Source: Pomphorhynchus laevis (lineage: Eukaryota > Acanthocephala > Palaeacanthocephala > Echinorhynchida > Pomphorhynchidae). From it: a stretch of DNA of 64,000 nucleotides. The notes below the pieces were generated by a model that ran no database searches, was not told where the DNA came from, and worked only from the letters and a program-made list of their open reading frames with translations. Shown here one piece after another: positions 1-10,944 of the stretch (positions within the stretch are counted from its first letter, which is position 1; the number at the start of each line of letters is the position of its first letter). The translations under genes were made by a program, and so were the position numbers. Location of the stretch: positions 1 through 64,000 of the forward strand of contig WNNJ02003104.1 of NCBI GenBank assembly GCA_012934845.2, given 5' to 3'.

Positions 1-339
1 AAATATATTTATGAATATATATTGCCGTATATTTCATAGACTACAGTAAGAATTTTGTAGTCTATAGTCATTATAAACTACATATAATTATCAATAATTA
101 TTGTTATATGATAATTATAAATAGCCACCAGAATATCAATTATTCGAATAATGACGTTTTGATCGATTATGCGTTTCCATGCGTCATAATATGATTATCT
201 GAAATTTTATCAAACAAACTGGTTAACCTCAACAAAAAATATGTCATTTAAATATGTCATCGTAAAGATGACATTTTTAAATAAGCATATAAAAATATTA
301 ACATATTAACATTAAATTAACATCAATTAAAACTACTTT
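1..339. other. AT-rich stretch, no gene seen
   Basis: Low-complexity A/T sequence with no long reading frame and no recognised repeat apart from short direct repeats of a 'catcgtaaagatgac'-like string near 257 and 347. Confidence 0.5.
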
Positions 340-750
340 AATTTATATCGTAAAGATGACATATTTAAATTTACAAGAAACATATTTTTGCATGAACATT
401 CATGCATATTATATAATATAAAATATAATACATTAAATAATGAAATTTTAAGAATTGCAACAATATGTAATGATATTGGCTTTCTTCAAAATCATTTAAA
501 TAATTTAATAGATACATATTTTAAACTAGGTTACTATAAAAATAACATCAAGCAGAAAATAGTAAAATATATAAATCAACACAATAATATAAAGAATAAA
601 TTTAAACTCTTAAGTGGCAAATTTTTATGGATGGATAATAAATAATATACTTTGTATTAGAATAAGATACAATGTAGTTTTAATTTATAAGAAACATATT
701 TTTGCATGAGCATTCATGCATGCTATGTAATATTAAATTTAATGCATTAA
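340..750 (+). mobile_element. Penelope-like RT C-terminal fragments (two pieces)
   Basis: An 85-aa frame at 388-645 begins MHEHSCILYNIKYNTL and contains LRIATICNDIGFLQNHLNNLI followed by a GYY segment. This matches the region after the RT catalytic core in Penelope-like and related YIDD-type RTs, where a His-rich start leads into an 'RIxxxCxxxxxxxxxLxxL' helix and a G-Y-P/Y turn. A second start of the same segment appears at about 685-750. The same sequence recurs on the opposite strand at 4.9-5.1 and 6.9-7.1 kb, so this is a dispersed repeat. It is a fragment with no catalytic motif. Family assignment rests on the linked RT at 7.3-8.6 kb. Confidence 0.5.
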
Positions 751-929
751 ACAAATTTATCCAGGTAACCTTATTTTTAATAAAATAATACAAACGTATT
801 TATCTGGTTATGGTATGGTTATTTTATGGTTATTTTATTTTATATTATGATATCTGGTTATTTTATTGTAATGATTACATTTTGATTATCAGGAAATATT
901 AACTAATATCAAATAGTTCTAGACACCAA

Positions 930-1760
930 CATTCGATTTTATCATTCTTTGTTCTGTTTCGCATGATAAATTGAGCATAAAGACTACGGACCTCTAAACT
1001 ATTACTATTGTAAATTATCTGCCAATTAGGAAATTAGACCATTTCCGTAGTGTCTCGACTATAACATGTGCCTTTTTATGATCGTTGAGAATAGTATCAG
1101 ATCGTTTCAGAGTCCTCGAAAAGAAGGCTACTGGTTGACCTTAATTTAATAAGGTAGCTATTGTTACTGGCAATGCGTCCGTACTAATGATAAGAAACTT
1201 TATTTCGTCGAAATTGTCTAACACAACGTTCAATATGTCGGATTTGAGATCATTGAACGCATTGACGGTCTCCTATGACATTGGAAATTTGTAATCATTG
1301 ACTTTAGAGATTTTATCTGGAAATTTTTATATACAGCTCGAATAAAATGATAATATCCTTTTTGTTCTTTGAAGCTCTTCGTGTTTTCGATGAATGAGAA
1401 GTGTCACCAAAGGCTCGAAACGTTGCGGGCACGTCATGATACAACTGCCTTCGATCCAGTGGTCAAGTAAGTTAATGATTGTTGACCAAATTTGCATTTG
1501 AATTTATTTAGTTTGAATTCCATCAATTTACAAACTCTCATAATTTTTTCAATAGTCGTGTTGATCTTTTGAGAGATCGTAGATTGATTTATGTTGTTTG
1601 AATATATTATCCATGATGCGCTAGGGACAAGCTACCGAGTTGATCAGTTCGAATAGAATTCTAGTAAATTAGAACAACTTGTCATAAGCTTTAAATTCGG
1701 TAAAAGATGATCGGATTTGTTAATATATCACTCTGATGTCAACCATAAATAATCAGTGGA
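930..1760 (-). mobile_element. Ty3/gypsy-type LTR retroelement fossil, RNase H region
   Basis: On the minus strand the region carries the RNase H signature typical of gypsy-group Pol, including the short motif GQPVAFFSRTL followed by a KW.FLIGR-type segment. It is a broken fossil with several breaks; no LTR pair is recognisable. It belongs to the same broad group as the fossil at 44.6-46.0 kb. The lack of any open frame suggests it is old. Confidence 0.6.
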
Positions 1761-1892
1761 ACCCTATAAAACCTAATATAACCAGATATTTTAATATACA
1801 TGTGCAGTCATTGTTACTATTGAAATTTCGATGACTATTTTTATCCTGCACGTTGCTTTAATCCTATCTAGAAGCCAACATCAGTACTATAC

Positions 1893-1975
1893 ATTTCAGT
1901 ATTGGTGGACCTCATCTGCTACTGATCCAATACCTACGTTTTACGTTTCGGTCCTTCTAATGATGTCTGACGATC
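1893..1975 (-). repeat. Structured motif, copy 1 (paired with 25.64-25.73 kb)
   Basis: About 80 bp shared with the core of the inverted-repeat element at 25.57-25.84 kb. On the minus strand it reads GGACC-GAAA-CGTaaaACG-TA, then GTATTGG, a 21-nt loop, and CCAATAC. Two stems (1899-1905 with 1927-1933, and the three-pair stem near 1937-1945) keep their pairing in the other copy through compensating base changes, which suggests conserved RNA or DNA structure. GAAA flanked by a short hairpin and GTA resembles half of a hammerhead ribozyme, but the full ribozyme order is not present. Confidence 0.45.
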
Positions 1976-1999
1976 ACTCGACTCGTCTGCTTTATTGAC

Positions 2000-2784
2000 A
2001 ATTAGATTTAATGAAAGACTTTCGTCTTACATTTTTCAAATTTAATTGTAATCATTTTCGATTTCAATTTAAATTAGCGTTGGTAGGAGAAGGTTCTACC
2101 TTACATTCTCCTACCAACAGAAGGGGATGTGCTACATAAAGGTGCACTACCTATTTTTGCGATTAAGTTTGACAAATAGAAATCATTGAAATGAATAATT
2201 ATAAAATTAAATTTAATTAATTATAAAAGGTAATTGACAAACTAGTTAATTATTTGACTAGTTAATAATTGCCAAAAAATAGGTTTTTAAATTGAAGGTA
2301 GCACATTCCCTACCAACCTGATTTAATTTGAAATCAGAAATGATTACTTCGATGTGTAGTTTTTGAATGCCACTGATCAGTGTGTGTGCACTGCGCTCTG
2401 CAATCATCAGGGCGATTGGTTTTAAGTTGCAATAATCATGTAGCGTTATGCTAAATATCATCATAGTTCTCACTGTGATATCAACACTTACATCAACTCG
2501 CTTTCATAACAGAGTGACCGGAAATAATTTGAGACAGTCTTGCATATTTTGCAAGATGCACTTCCCTAAGTCTAATCAATAATATTACTTATAGCCCCTC
2601 AATTTTAAAATTGAGGGGCTATTTTTTTATTTACTCATTTGATCAGCTTTCCCAATTTTAAAATATACTTTCTTTAATCAAATACTAGCATTTTTTAAGT
2701 ATTTGGGGGCTAATTTCGAACGATTTGCATTTGACTCTAAACTTAGCCTTATCATTTATCCAAGAACCGACTCATCCGCTTCTG
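2000..2784. other. Intergenic, nothing recognised
   Basis: A 71-aa minus frame at 2258-2473 has no recognisable domain. A short palindromic pair of 'ttggtaggagaagg' and 'cattctcctaccaa' strings occurs at about 2078-2116, and 'aaattgaggggctat' marks a small hairpin near 2600-2620. No gene can be supported. Confidence 0.4.
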
Positions 2785-3094
2785 TATTAGCTTTTGCACT
2801 CCACCACTTCCTTCTTAAATGAAATATCTTCACGATTATTTGGCAACAAGGAAATTTAATAAACCCTTTAGTTAAATTCCAGATACCATTCGATATTTCT
2901 CTTGTTGACAACCGATAATCAAACCTCTTAAAGAAGAATTTGACCATATCGCTAAAAATTCCTATTTATATAAGCACTGACTTATCTATTAGCTTTTGCA
3001 CTCCACCACTTCCTTCTTAAATGAAATATCTTCACGATTATTTGGCAACAAGGAAATTTAAGAAACCCTTTAGTTAAATTCCAGATACCATTCG
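2785..3094. repeat. Tandem duplication of a ~105-bp block
   Basis: The block starting at 2785 ('tattagcttttgcactccac') recurs almost unchanged from 2989, about 204 bp apart, and both copies end in the same 'ccagataccattcg' string. The minus frame of the first copy reads a 63-aa peptide (2756-2947) with IWNLTKGFIKFPCCQIIVK, not recognised. A weaker relative of the 'aacaaggaaatttaataa' part occurs at 23.23-23.27 kb, so the block derives from a dispersed repeat. Confidence 0.7.
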
Positions 3095-3780
3095 GAATTT
3101 GAATGGTATCAAATGGTAGAGATTCAGACCTCTTAAAGAAGAATTTAACCATATCCTTAAAACTTCTTATATCATCTAATAGTTTCTTATTAACAAGTGT
3201 ACATAATTCAAATTATGTATTTAATTTGTTTGTCACATCAAACAAGTAAGGATGTATAATTTTCCATAACACCTGAAGAACGTGTTTCTTGTAAAGGAAT
3301 TATATTTAGCTGATAAGAAAAAGTGTGATGGATTCACAATAAGACGAAATTAAATTTATACTTGTGACATCATCACCAATCCTATATCACATAATAAATT
3401 GTTATCAAGACAGGGCTTAACCTTTTCATTATCTAATTTTCTAAGATTTCGCTCTGCCTTATCAATTGGAAAACTGTTTGCCTCACATTCCTTATTGCAT
3501 GTCAACATATTAACATTTTCTGCCTCAACCTATTCTTTTCTATCCTCCCACTTACTATCTGTAATATTCTCAACTCTATTAACATTTGGTAGGAACTCTA
3601 TGATACAAAAGCGATGACACAAGGTCTTAATAGTGGTTTACAGATGGTTTTTATATGATCTTGAAATCTGGACATGTGTGACTGTAGCCTTACACGCACT
3701 CTAACAATTCACGCAAAATTTTATGTTCTTGTTTTCATAAGATACCAAGTGTTGACTTCCAGTAGTTAACACTTACATCT
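3095..3780. other. Intergenic, unassigned
   Basis: A 72-aa plus frame (3399-3617) and its antisense lack any recognised motif. No repeat boundary was visible here. Confidence 0.35.
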
Positions 3781-4152
3781 TCCTGAAGATGCTAACAGAA
3801 GTTAGCGCAATATCAAAAATAATTTCTTCGTTTCTTTGATCCAGCTTTAATAATTATTTATTTATTATTTTTAAATAATAAATAAATATCGAATTCGTGA
3901 TATTACTTAATGATAAGTTTATTAAGGAGTTAATTGATAATTAAATCCGTAATTATCAATTATTTATCTATAAACATTTAAATGCTATCGATGTTTAGTG
4001 TTGGCAATTTAGAAATAAGTTGCTTAATAATAGCTTTAATAAATTTATTATTAATAAAGAATTATTAGAGCTAAAACACAAAAACTGGAAAAATATTTTA
4101 TTATATTTTTTAATTTATTATTTCGCTAACCTCTGTTAGCATCTTCAGAAAT
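3781..4152. mobile_element. MITE-like element X1 with ~27-bp terminal inverted repeats
   Basis: The left end (3781-3808) reads TCCTGAAGATGCTAACAGAA followed by GTTAGCGC. The right end (4125-4150) is its inverted complement with about two mismatches. The interior is A/T-rich with no coding sequence, as expected of a miniature inverted-repeat transposable element. The same ends recur immediately downstream in X2 and X3, so this is a family. Superfamily unknown. Confidence 0.65.
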
Positions 4153-4178
4153 TTGCAATCTAATTACAATTGTAATTT

Positions 4179-4436
4179 TCTGAAGATGCTATCTCAGAAG
4201 TTATCGAATAATTTATAAAATTATAAAATAGCTTTATTGTAAATATTTGATAATGATCCATTATTGATACAGTCTCCCCAAACCACTCAGCAATCTTATT
4301 AATGTCATTCTGCAAAGTTGTTGAATCAGATAATTCAACAACCTTGAATCATGAGTGAGTTCAACCTGTGAGTTCAAAGCTCCATATTTGATAAATAATT
4401 ATTAAAGCTTTCGCTACTGTTAGCATTTTCAGAAAA
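4179..4436. mobile_element. MITE-like element X2, same family
   Basis: Left terminal repeat 4179-4206 and right terminal repeat 4412-4436 are inverted copies of the X1 ends, with more divergence. The element contains no reading frame. Only ~28 bp separate it from X1, so the two are practically in tandem. Confidence 0.55.
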
Positions 4437-4445
4437 TTACCTATA

Positions 4446-4530
4446 TTCTGAAGATGCTTACAGAAGTTAGGGAAATATCAAAAATAATTTCTTCTTTTCT
4501 TTGATCCAGCTCCAATAATTATTTATTATA
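4446..4530. mobile_element. MITE-like element X3, left end only
   Basis: The end motif is followed by the same internal sequence as in X1 ('atatcaaaaataatttcttc' then 'tttgatccagct'), showing that X1 and X3 are copies of one family. No right end was identified. Confidence 0.5.
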
Positions 4531-4729
4531 TAATTACATTGTAATGAGTTTAAAAATTGTCGCAGCTTAAAGTTAATTAAAATTTAAAAAAATATCATGT
4601 CTTATAAGCTATCAAATTATCGAATTTAAATTATTTTTGTAATATGAATTGTACTTTTACGAAACATAATAATGCTAAATCAAAATTTAATAATTAAATA
4701 ATAAAATTAATAATTGTTTTTAGATTTTC

Positions 4730-4862
4730 TATAATTTAAATCAAGTTAAAATAAAAATTTGAAATTTAAAATAAACGTCATTTTTATGAATTGACTTATA
4801 AATCACAGACGATGTATCAGAATAAGGATTAAAGGTCATCAGGAGGAACTACTTTGTTAGTT
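4730..4862 (+). repeat. Dispersed AT-rich repeat family R, 3' part
   Basis: Characterised by 'gaattgactta', 'gacgatgtatcag' and the end motif GGTCATCAGGAGGA. The same ordered motifs occur at 28.05, 29.6, 40.6, 42.66 and 42.98 kb. Non-coding; could be a SINE, MITE or terminal part of a larger retroelement. Confidence 0.55.
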
Positions 4863-4869
4863 TGTTAAA

Positions 4870-5762
4870 ATGGTGCTGATTTACATATTTTACTATTTTC
4901 TATTTGATTTTATTCCTATAGTAACCCAGTTTAAAATATACATCTATTAAATTATTTAAATGATTTTGAACAAAGCCAATATTATTACATATTGTTGCAA
5001 TTCTTAAAATTTCACTATTTAATGTATTATATTTTATATTATATGGTATGCATGAATGCGCACGCAAAAATGTTTCTTGTAAATATAAATATGTCATCTT
5101 TACGATATAAATTAATAATAGTTTTAAGTGATGTTAATTTAATGCTCATATCTAGATATATACTTTCTTTATCATCAATATTAGTTTTATTAAGAATAAG
5201 ATTACCTTGATAAATTGCTAACTCATCGAATTAAAATTATTAAAATTAATAAAAATTGTTAGAGTTAAGTTCACATATATCATCAATATAATGGAACATA
5301 TATTTCATTATATATAGTAATATAGTAATATATTACTATATTATATTACTATAATATATTACTATATTATAGTAATATACATAGTAATATATTCTTTTAT
5401 ATTCTAACAAATATATCGGAGCGTATATTTCATTGTTATATATTTCATATATGTTATAGTTTACACAGTTTTGAACAAATTCATATTCTTTAAAGCTTAA
5501 AAAAAGGCAAGCTATAAGGGCTACTATTAGCTCTTTTTGAAACACCTTTTATTTTCTAAAGATGGATGTTTTCCTCTTTTAATAATTCTGATTTATCAAA
5601 CTATTTAAGGATTTTATTTATTCAATTTTATCCATGTATTTATATTCTATTTTATCACTGCATTTTTGTTCGATAGCCGTTATTGGTATTATAACATGTA
5701 TATGTATATTTCTTTCCGAAATTAATTTTTCTAACGATTTCTTTATTTGTATAAAGCGTACT

Positions 5763-5799
<37 letters not shown>

Positions 5800-6010
5800 A
5801 TTCATTTTTTGTATTTTGCCAAATAATAATTTCTAATAATTAAAAAGTAATTATTCGATTAAAAAAATAAGAAATAATTATTCAAAATAAGTTTTAAAAA
5901 TTTATTCCCTTTATGATTATGAAATTTTATTAATTTCCTTTTAAAAATTCTTCTGTAGAATAAATTCTGAAATAGTGTTTTATACCAGTCTTCCTTGACC
6001 TTTAGTATAT
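4870..6010 (-). mobile_element. Penelope-like RT, decayed copy
   Basis: Read on the minus strand from 6010 down, the parts follow the order of the better copy at 7.25-8.65 kb: N-terminal scraps near 5960-6000, an RT core piece at 5336-5545 (FLSFKEYEFVQNCV matches FLSFIEYEFVHNCV in the 7.3-kb copy), and the C-terminal helix region at 4900-5097 (LRIATICNNIGFVQNHLNNLI). The core is expanded by an A/T-rich simple repeat around 5320-5390. No intact frame remains. Confidence 0.55.
5764..5795. repeat. (TA)n microsatellite
   Basis: Uninterrupted dinucleotide run within the decayed Penelope-like copy. Confidence 0.95.
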
Positions 6011-6529
6011 ATTGAGCATTTCGCAACAAATTACCTTAACTTTAATCGTCCTCCTAGCTTAGCATTAAATGATTCCCTTTATCTATTATTTGGTAAAATA
6101 ATAGATAAATGTAATTTTTAAAATAAAGACAATATAATTTTCTTAGTAATAAAAGTTACGATGCCCACACAAAATTTTACAATAAAATTACTGGCTAAGT
6201 AAACATTCCCAAAGAAAATAACAAGATGATTGTACAAATTGCGAGAGTGAGTCGGTAGTTGACACCAAATTGTCTCCCTTGTATGATATCAAAACGTTCT
6301 AAAAGAATTAACATTGCAGTAGTGTGTAATGAAACTAGGCAAAAACAATAAAGTAGCTTAAAATTTATTAAAAATAAATTTAAAATAAATTTTAATATTT
6401 TTAATTTTATTTATTGGAATAAATTAAAATAAATACCGTCTAGTATAATGTAGATATAACTCTATACCTAATGTCAATGGTTGTTATTATAAGAGATTTT
6501 AATGAACGTTTAAAAATTAAATTTTTGAT

Positions 6530-7075
6530 TATACTGAAATAGTGTTTTATACCAGCTTTAATTTCGATCACATTACAATATTTTTAAAAAAAATAAGCAG
6601 ATAATCACTGAGAACAAATTATTTTTGCCGTTATACAAAGAACAAACTACCAGAATTGGGCAAGTTAAGGATTTACTAATTAAATATACTATCCTCAAAA
6701 CTATTGATTATTTGAAATACATAGCTTTAAATTTCAATTATAAGTTGAATTAATAAAACTATTTCTTTTTATAAATTACTATATAAATTAAAAGTAGTTT
6801 TTATTGATGTGAATTTAATGTTTATATCTAAATATATACCTTCTTTATCATTATACTTTGTTTTATTCTAATACACAGTATTAGAATAATATTATTCTAA
6901 TATATTCTAGTATATTATTTATTATCTATCCATAAAACTTTACCACTTAAGAGTTTAAATTTATTCTTTATATTATTGTGTTGATTTATATATTTTACTA
7001 TTTTCTGCTTGATGTTATTTTTATAGTAACCTAGTTTAAAATATGCATCTATTAAATTATTTAAATGATTTTGAA
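6530..7075 (-). mobile_element. Penelope-like RT fragments
   Basis: The strip at 6535-6600 ('ctgaaatagtgttttatacc') matches the N-terminal RT part at 8500-8560. The part from about 6780 to 7075 matches the C-terminal region of the copies at 0.4 and 4.9 kb. The catalytic core is missing between them, so this is an internally deleted copy. Confidence 0.5.
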
Positions 7076-7249
7076 GTCAATATCAAATTGAACACAACGT
7101 TAACTTATTTATTAAATACCTGGATTTGATTGTAATTCAACATCTTTGAGAATATTAACATAAATAGTAATTACAGCAACAATTTTTACATTATTCATAA
7201 CACCTTAAAATAACTCAAATTTTCTCGGCTCGTCTTGAAGTTGACGCAA

Positions 7250-8645
7250 AGTCAATGGCAAAACTGTTGATTGTTTAAAAAACATAGCTTTAAATTTCAA
7301 TTATAAGTTGAATTAATAAAACTATTTCTTTTTATAAATTGCTATATAAATTAAAAGTAGCTTTTATTGATGTGAATTTAATGTTTATATCTAAATACAT
7401 ACCTTCTTTATTATTAATATTGTTTTTGTTAAGAATAAGGCTACCTGGATAAATTTGTTCGCTTATTGAATAAAAATTATTAGAGTAAAATACACATATA
7501 TCATCAATGTATCGAAACATATATTTCATATATTTATATTGTTTTGATTTAGTTTTTACACAGTTATGAACAAATTCATATTCTATAAAGCTTAAAAACA
7601 AGTCAGCTATAATTGGGCTACTATTACCTCCCATTGGAACACCTTCTATTTGTCTAAATATAGATGTCCCTACCTTTAAATAATTTTGATTTATTAAAAT
7701 ATTTAAGGATTCTAATAATTCAATTTTATCCATATATTTGTATTTATTTGATGTTTTAATTTATGTTTATAGTTATTATAACATATATATATTAGGGTGT
7801 ATGGAATTGGATATCATGAAGGAAGGATTCTGTAGCTGGTTTCAATGCGAAAGTCACCTCGTGTGACCTAGCAACTATTCGTTACATAAATAAGAATCCA
7901 TCAAAGGATCACCAGTCCCGATTCCAATCGATCTTCATGATCTCATACGAAATAATCTATAATAAGCATGCCAGAGAAGCATCTCGGACAATGCAGTTTC
8001 TGGATATCATGATGGAAAGTTTCATATACTGTGTGAAATCTATTAATCCCGGATTCGTAGCCTAGCAGTCAAGAGCGCAAGCCAAGTACGGAGAGCGACA
8101 GCTCGAATCTCGGATAAGTCAAATTTCAAAAGGCGAAGAGTTGGTAGTCAGCCTTCTGACGAGCCCGGGGCTACCAACATGTGGCAAAAAGCGGGCGAAA
8201 CGAAAACGGTTGTGGCAATGGCGCCGTTAGTAGTCAGGGTGTATGGAATTTGATATCATGAAGGAAGGATTCTGTAGCTGCTTTTCAATGCGAAAGTCAC
8301 CTCGTGTGACATAGCAACTATTCGTTATATATATATATATATATATATATATGGATATACTTTTCCGAGTATAATATTAATTAATTTTTCTAATGCATCT
8401 TTAATATTTGCTACATCTAGATTTGTATAAAGCATACTATAATCGTACGTATTTATATTCTGAAAATTTATTCCTTTTGTGTGTTCTAAAAATTCTGTTG
8501 TAGAATTAATACTGGAATAGCGTTTTATACCCGTATTAATTTCGATTACCCAACAATATTTTTTGAAGTGTGCTATAATTTCTTTAAGTATTTTATTAAT
8601 CATATAAACAGAAAGTGGTTTTGATGTACATTTAAAAGCACTACA
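7250..8645 (-). mobile_element. Penelope-like (YIDD-type) reverse transcriptase, best copy, interrupted
   Basis: Read from 8645 down: an N-terminal RT part includes NTYDYSMLYTNLDVANIKDAL (motif A, with the 'LYTN' block of this RT type) at about 8370-8470. After an interruption the frame at 7733-7332 carries GVPMGGNSSPIIADLFLSF (motif B) and RYIDDICVF (the catalytic YIDD). This motif set is typical of Penelope-like RTs and their relatives rather than LINEs. The two halves are separated by a ~535-bp insertion (7794-8327) at a TA-rich site. A C-terminal GIY-YIG nuclease, present in many Penelope elements, was not found. The 5' side is fused to a LINE A tail at about 8645. Confidence 0.6.
7794..8327. 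mobile_element. Insertion with ~91-bp direct repeats and a tRNA-like SINE head
   Basis: The sequence starting AGGGTGTATGGAATTGGATA (7794-7884) recurs at 8236-8327. Between them, 8050-8115 resembles the promoter half of a tRNA-derived SINE: CGTAGCCTAGCAG (box A-like) about 30 nt before CAGCTCGAATCT (box B-like, consensus GGTTCGANTCC). No complete tRNA cloverleaf is present. It sits inside the Penelope-like RT at a TA microsatellite. The long repeats could be duplicated target, or part of a dimeric SINE. Confidence 0.5.
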
Positions 8646-8649
8646 TATG

Positions 8650-9430
8650 AACCTAGAAGAATCCAATCGAAACGAACTATGATGGGTAAAACGAGAGACA
8701 AGGAGCTTAAGAAACCTTAGACTTTGCTCCGGGGGACGTCCTCTAGAAAAGAAGACTAATCCCAAGATAGCCCAAGTACCCCAGAGGCACACCTGGGCTT
8801 TTTATTTCAATGACAGATGCTGGGCCCGTTTCAGAGCCCATCTAGCTTTCTTCAGGATACGTTTAAGTCTATCCAGGTCAGCTTTTGCCGACCAATTCAC
8901 CGTAACGGTGAACCCCTGGTATTTTACTCGACTCGAGAAGATAGGGAGTGGTTGAGGCTGCGAAATGAAAAAGAGTGCAGAGAGTGCTAATCTCTTAAGT
9001 TTCTTTTTGGTCGCAGAGGTGCCATGAAAAACAACCATCTGCGATTTGCTGGATTTTAAAATAAGATTGGATGGGGGTAACTGATGTTTTAATTTTAAAA
9101 ATAAACGGCTGATGTCCGAGACGATATCTTTGCACCTTCGTCCTGAGAACATGGCTGTGGTGTCATCAGCGTATACCACTAGACGTTTTTCGCGTTTAAT
9201 TATTTTAAAGAGTTCAATTGAAGCAGCAAGAAACAAGATAGGAGAAAGAGGTGATCCTTGGGGAACACCTGTAATAGGGTAGAACTGACGCGCATCAGGG
9301 TCGTTTTCATAAAAGAATCGCTTGGTGTACAGCAGTATCTCTACACTGTTAACAATTCTCGCAGGCAACCCAAGGGACCTGAGAGAATAGATAACAAATG
9401 GAATAGAGATGCGGTCAGATGCGGTCAGAT
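8650..9430 (-). mobile_element. LINE family A, copy 1 (5'-truncated RT)
   Basis: The minus frame 9368-8802 encodes a LINE RT: the region GVPQGSPLSPILF (motif B) at about residues 34-46, VVYADDTTAMFSG with catalytic YADD at about residues 66-69, then the thumb. A second frame (8792-8650) gives the conserved C-terminal end (LWGTWAILGLVFFSRGRPPEQ). The copy starts inside the RT, typical of 5' truncation during target-primed reverse transcription. Nearly identical stretches lie in the copies at 11 and 47 kb. Clade: I/R1/Jockey group, not resolved further. Confidence 0.85.
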
Positions 9431-9769
9431 GCTAAAAGGGAAATAAGGAGCGAAAATCGATCAACCTACGAATACGGCGAATATCACGGAGTAGTAGGAA
9501 ATAAGAACTTACTTTACCGGAAACAAATGGCTGAAGAGAAGGATATTTGTCAAAGTAAAAACTGAGGAATACGTTGTTTTCTACAACGTATTATAAACAA
9601 CGAAATCGGTTGTTTCCGTCAACTGTAGTGCTATTTCCATCTTTTGGTTTCAAAAGACGGATACAACGTACAGTTTGCACAAGTGGAAGTATTTTCCTTA
9701 CAAACTGTATCGTTTGTTTTTACAGAAAGGCAGCAGAGGAAAATTTCAGCAGATAATTATAAGACCGAA
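9431..9769. other. Unassigned stretch between LINE copies
   Basis: Several overlapping short frames exist, none recognised. An acceptor-like 'tttgtttttacag' lies at 9713-9725 on the plus strand, but no matching exon could be supported. Confidence 0.3.
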
Positions 9770-10860
9770 ACACGAAAGGTAGGCGTAGGCTCACTGCTGA
9801 TGAGGTCCACCTACGCTGATTGTAGTGTACAGTGCTGCATCTAGGATTAAAGAATTCACATGAGGATAATTGATGAAGCCGACCAAATGAGAATACGATA
9901 TCATTAACGACAGGAAGTATTGTTGAGTAAAGATATAAGGTAGTGAAGTAATACTGTGGTGAAAGGGAATTATACACATGATTTTGGACTTAGCAGGATT
10001 GAGTGATAGGCGAAACGAAGAAATTTGCTGGGAATCGGATAAGAGGCAAGCGGAGGAAGTGGGTGCAAGATTCTGGATTTTAGAGGATGGTAAATAAGAG
10101 CAGAGGATAATGTCATCATCACATTGAATAACATGAAAATTGTGTGTTCTGGTTATTGAATAGAGATCACCGAGAAGAAGGGAGTAAAGCACTAGATCTA
10201 GTATTGAGTCATGAGGAACATCGTGTGCGAGAGAAAACGGTTGAGAGACAGAAGCTGAATGAACACTGGAAGAGCGGTCAAATAGACAAGAGAAAAACCA
10301 AGCTACAGCGAAATTAGAGAATCCATAGTCATGACGTAGCCGATTGAGAAGAATATAATGATCGACGATGTCGAATTTATATGAGAGATCAAGGGAGATT
10401 ATAACGCTACACAGTATTTCATTTCGCAATTGTAGAAGATGACAAAGACTTTGTGACACGCTAGTTCTGTGGAATGATTAGAATGAAAATCAGATTAAAG
10501 CGGCGGATATAAATTTGACGATAGAAGATAGGTATTAACATGATTTAGCACACGACGTTCGACGAGTTTTGATAAGGTCGAAATGAGAGATATAGGCCGA
10601 TATGATTACGGAAGTGAACTGTCAAGAGAGTGTTTTCATAAGTAGATGGACAGTGACAGATTTTCAGTTTGACGGAAAAGTGCCGCTGCGGATAGAAGAG
10701 TTGAACAAGGTTGTCAAAAATGGAGATGCCGACTGACAAATAAGCTTAAGTAAGTACATATGAAAATGGTCAATAGGAGAATATTTTTAGACAATAAAAG
10801 GACAATTTTTAGGAAGGGATTACGATACTCGGAGAAGACAGAAGTATAACCTCGTTTGAG
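9770..10860 (-). mobile_element. LINE family B RT fragment (L2/CR1-like)
   Basis: Read from 10860 down, a segment matching RPISLISTLSKLVERRVLNH (RT fingers, in a shifted frame of 10739-10545) is followed by the frame 10459-9791. That frame contains LDLSYKFDIVDHYILLNRL (motif A), a degraded VPHDSILDLVLYSL (motif B) and IQCDDDIIL where the catalytic YADD should be. The catalytic Tyr-Ala is replaced and the motif B Gln-Gly lost, so it is inactive. The 'DIVDH..LLNRL' style is typical of the L2/CR1/Rex1 side of LINEs. It lies between two pieces of LINE A and has no visible target duplication. Confidence 0.65.
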
Positions 10861-10944
10861 GAAACATATATAGAATCGAAAAGCGTGACGCATGCGGCTC
10901 TTAGAAATTAATCCGTCTCAATGATTAATTTCATTGAGATTATT

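Noticed and set aside
8045-8120. Functional tRNA gene
   Set aside because: Box-like motifs only; no acceptor stem or complete cloverleaf could be drawn.
9258-9446. Plus-strand frame repeated at 11.40 and 47.5 kb as a conserved protein family
   Set aside because: Antisense of the LINE A RT; its repetition reflects the LINE copies.
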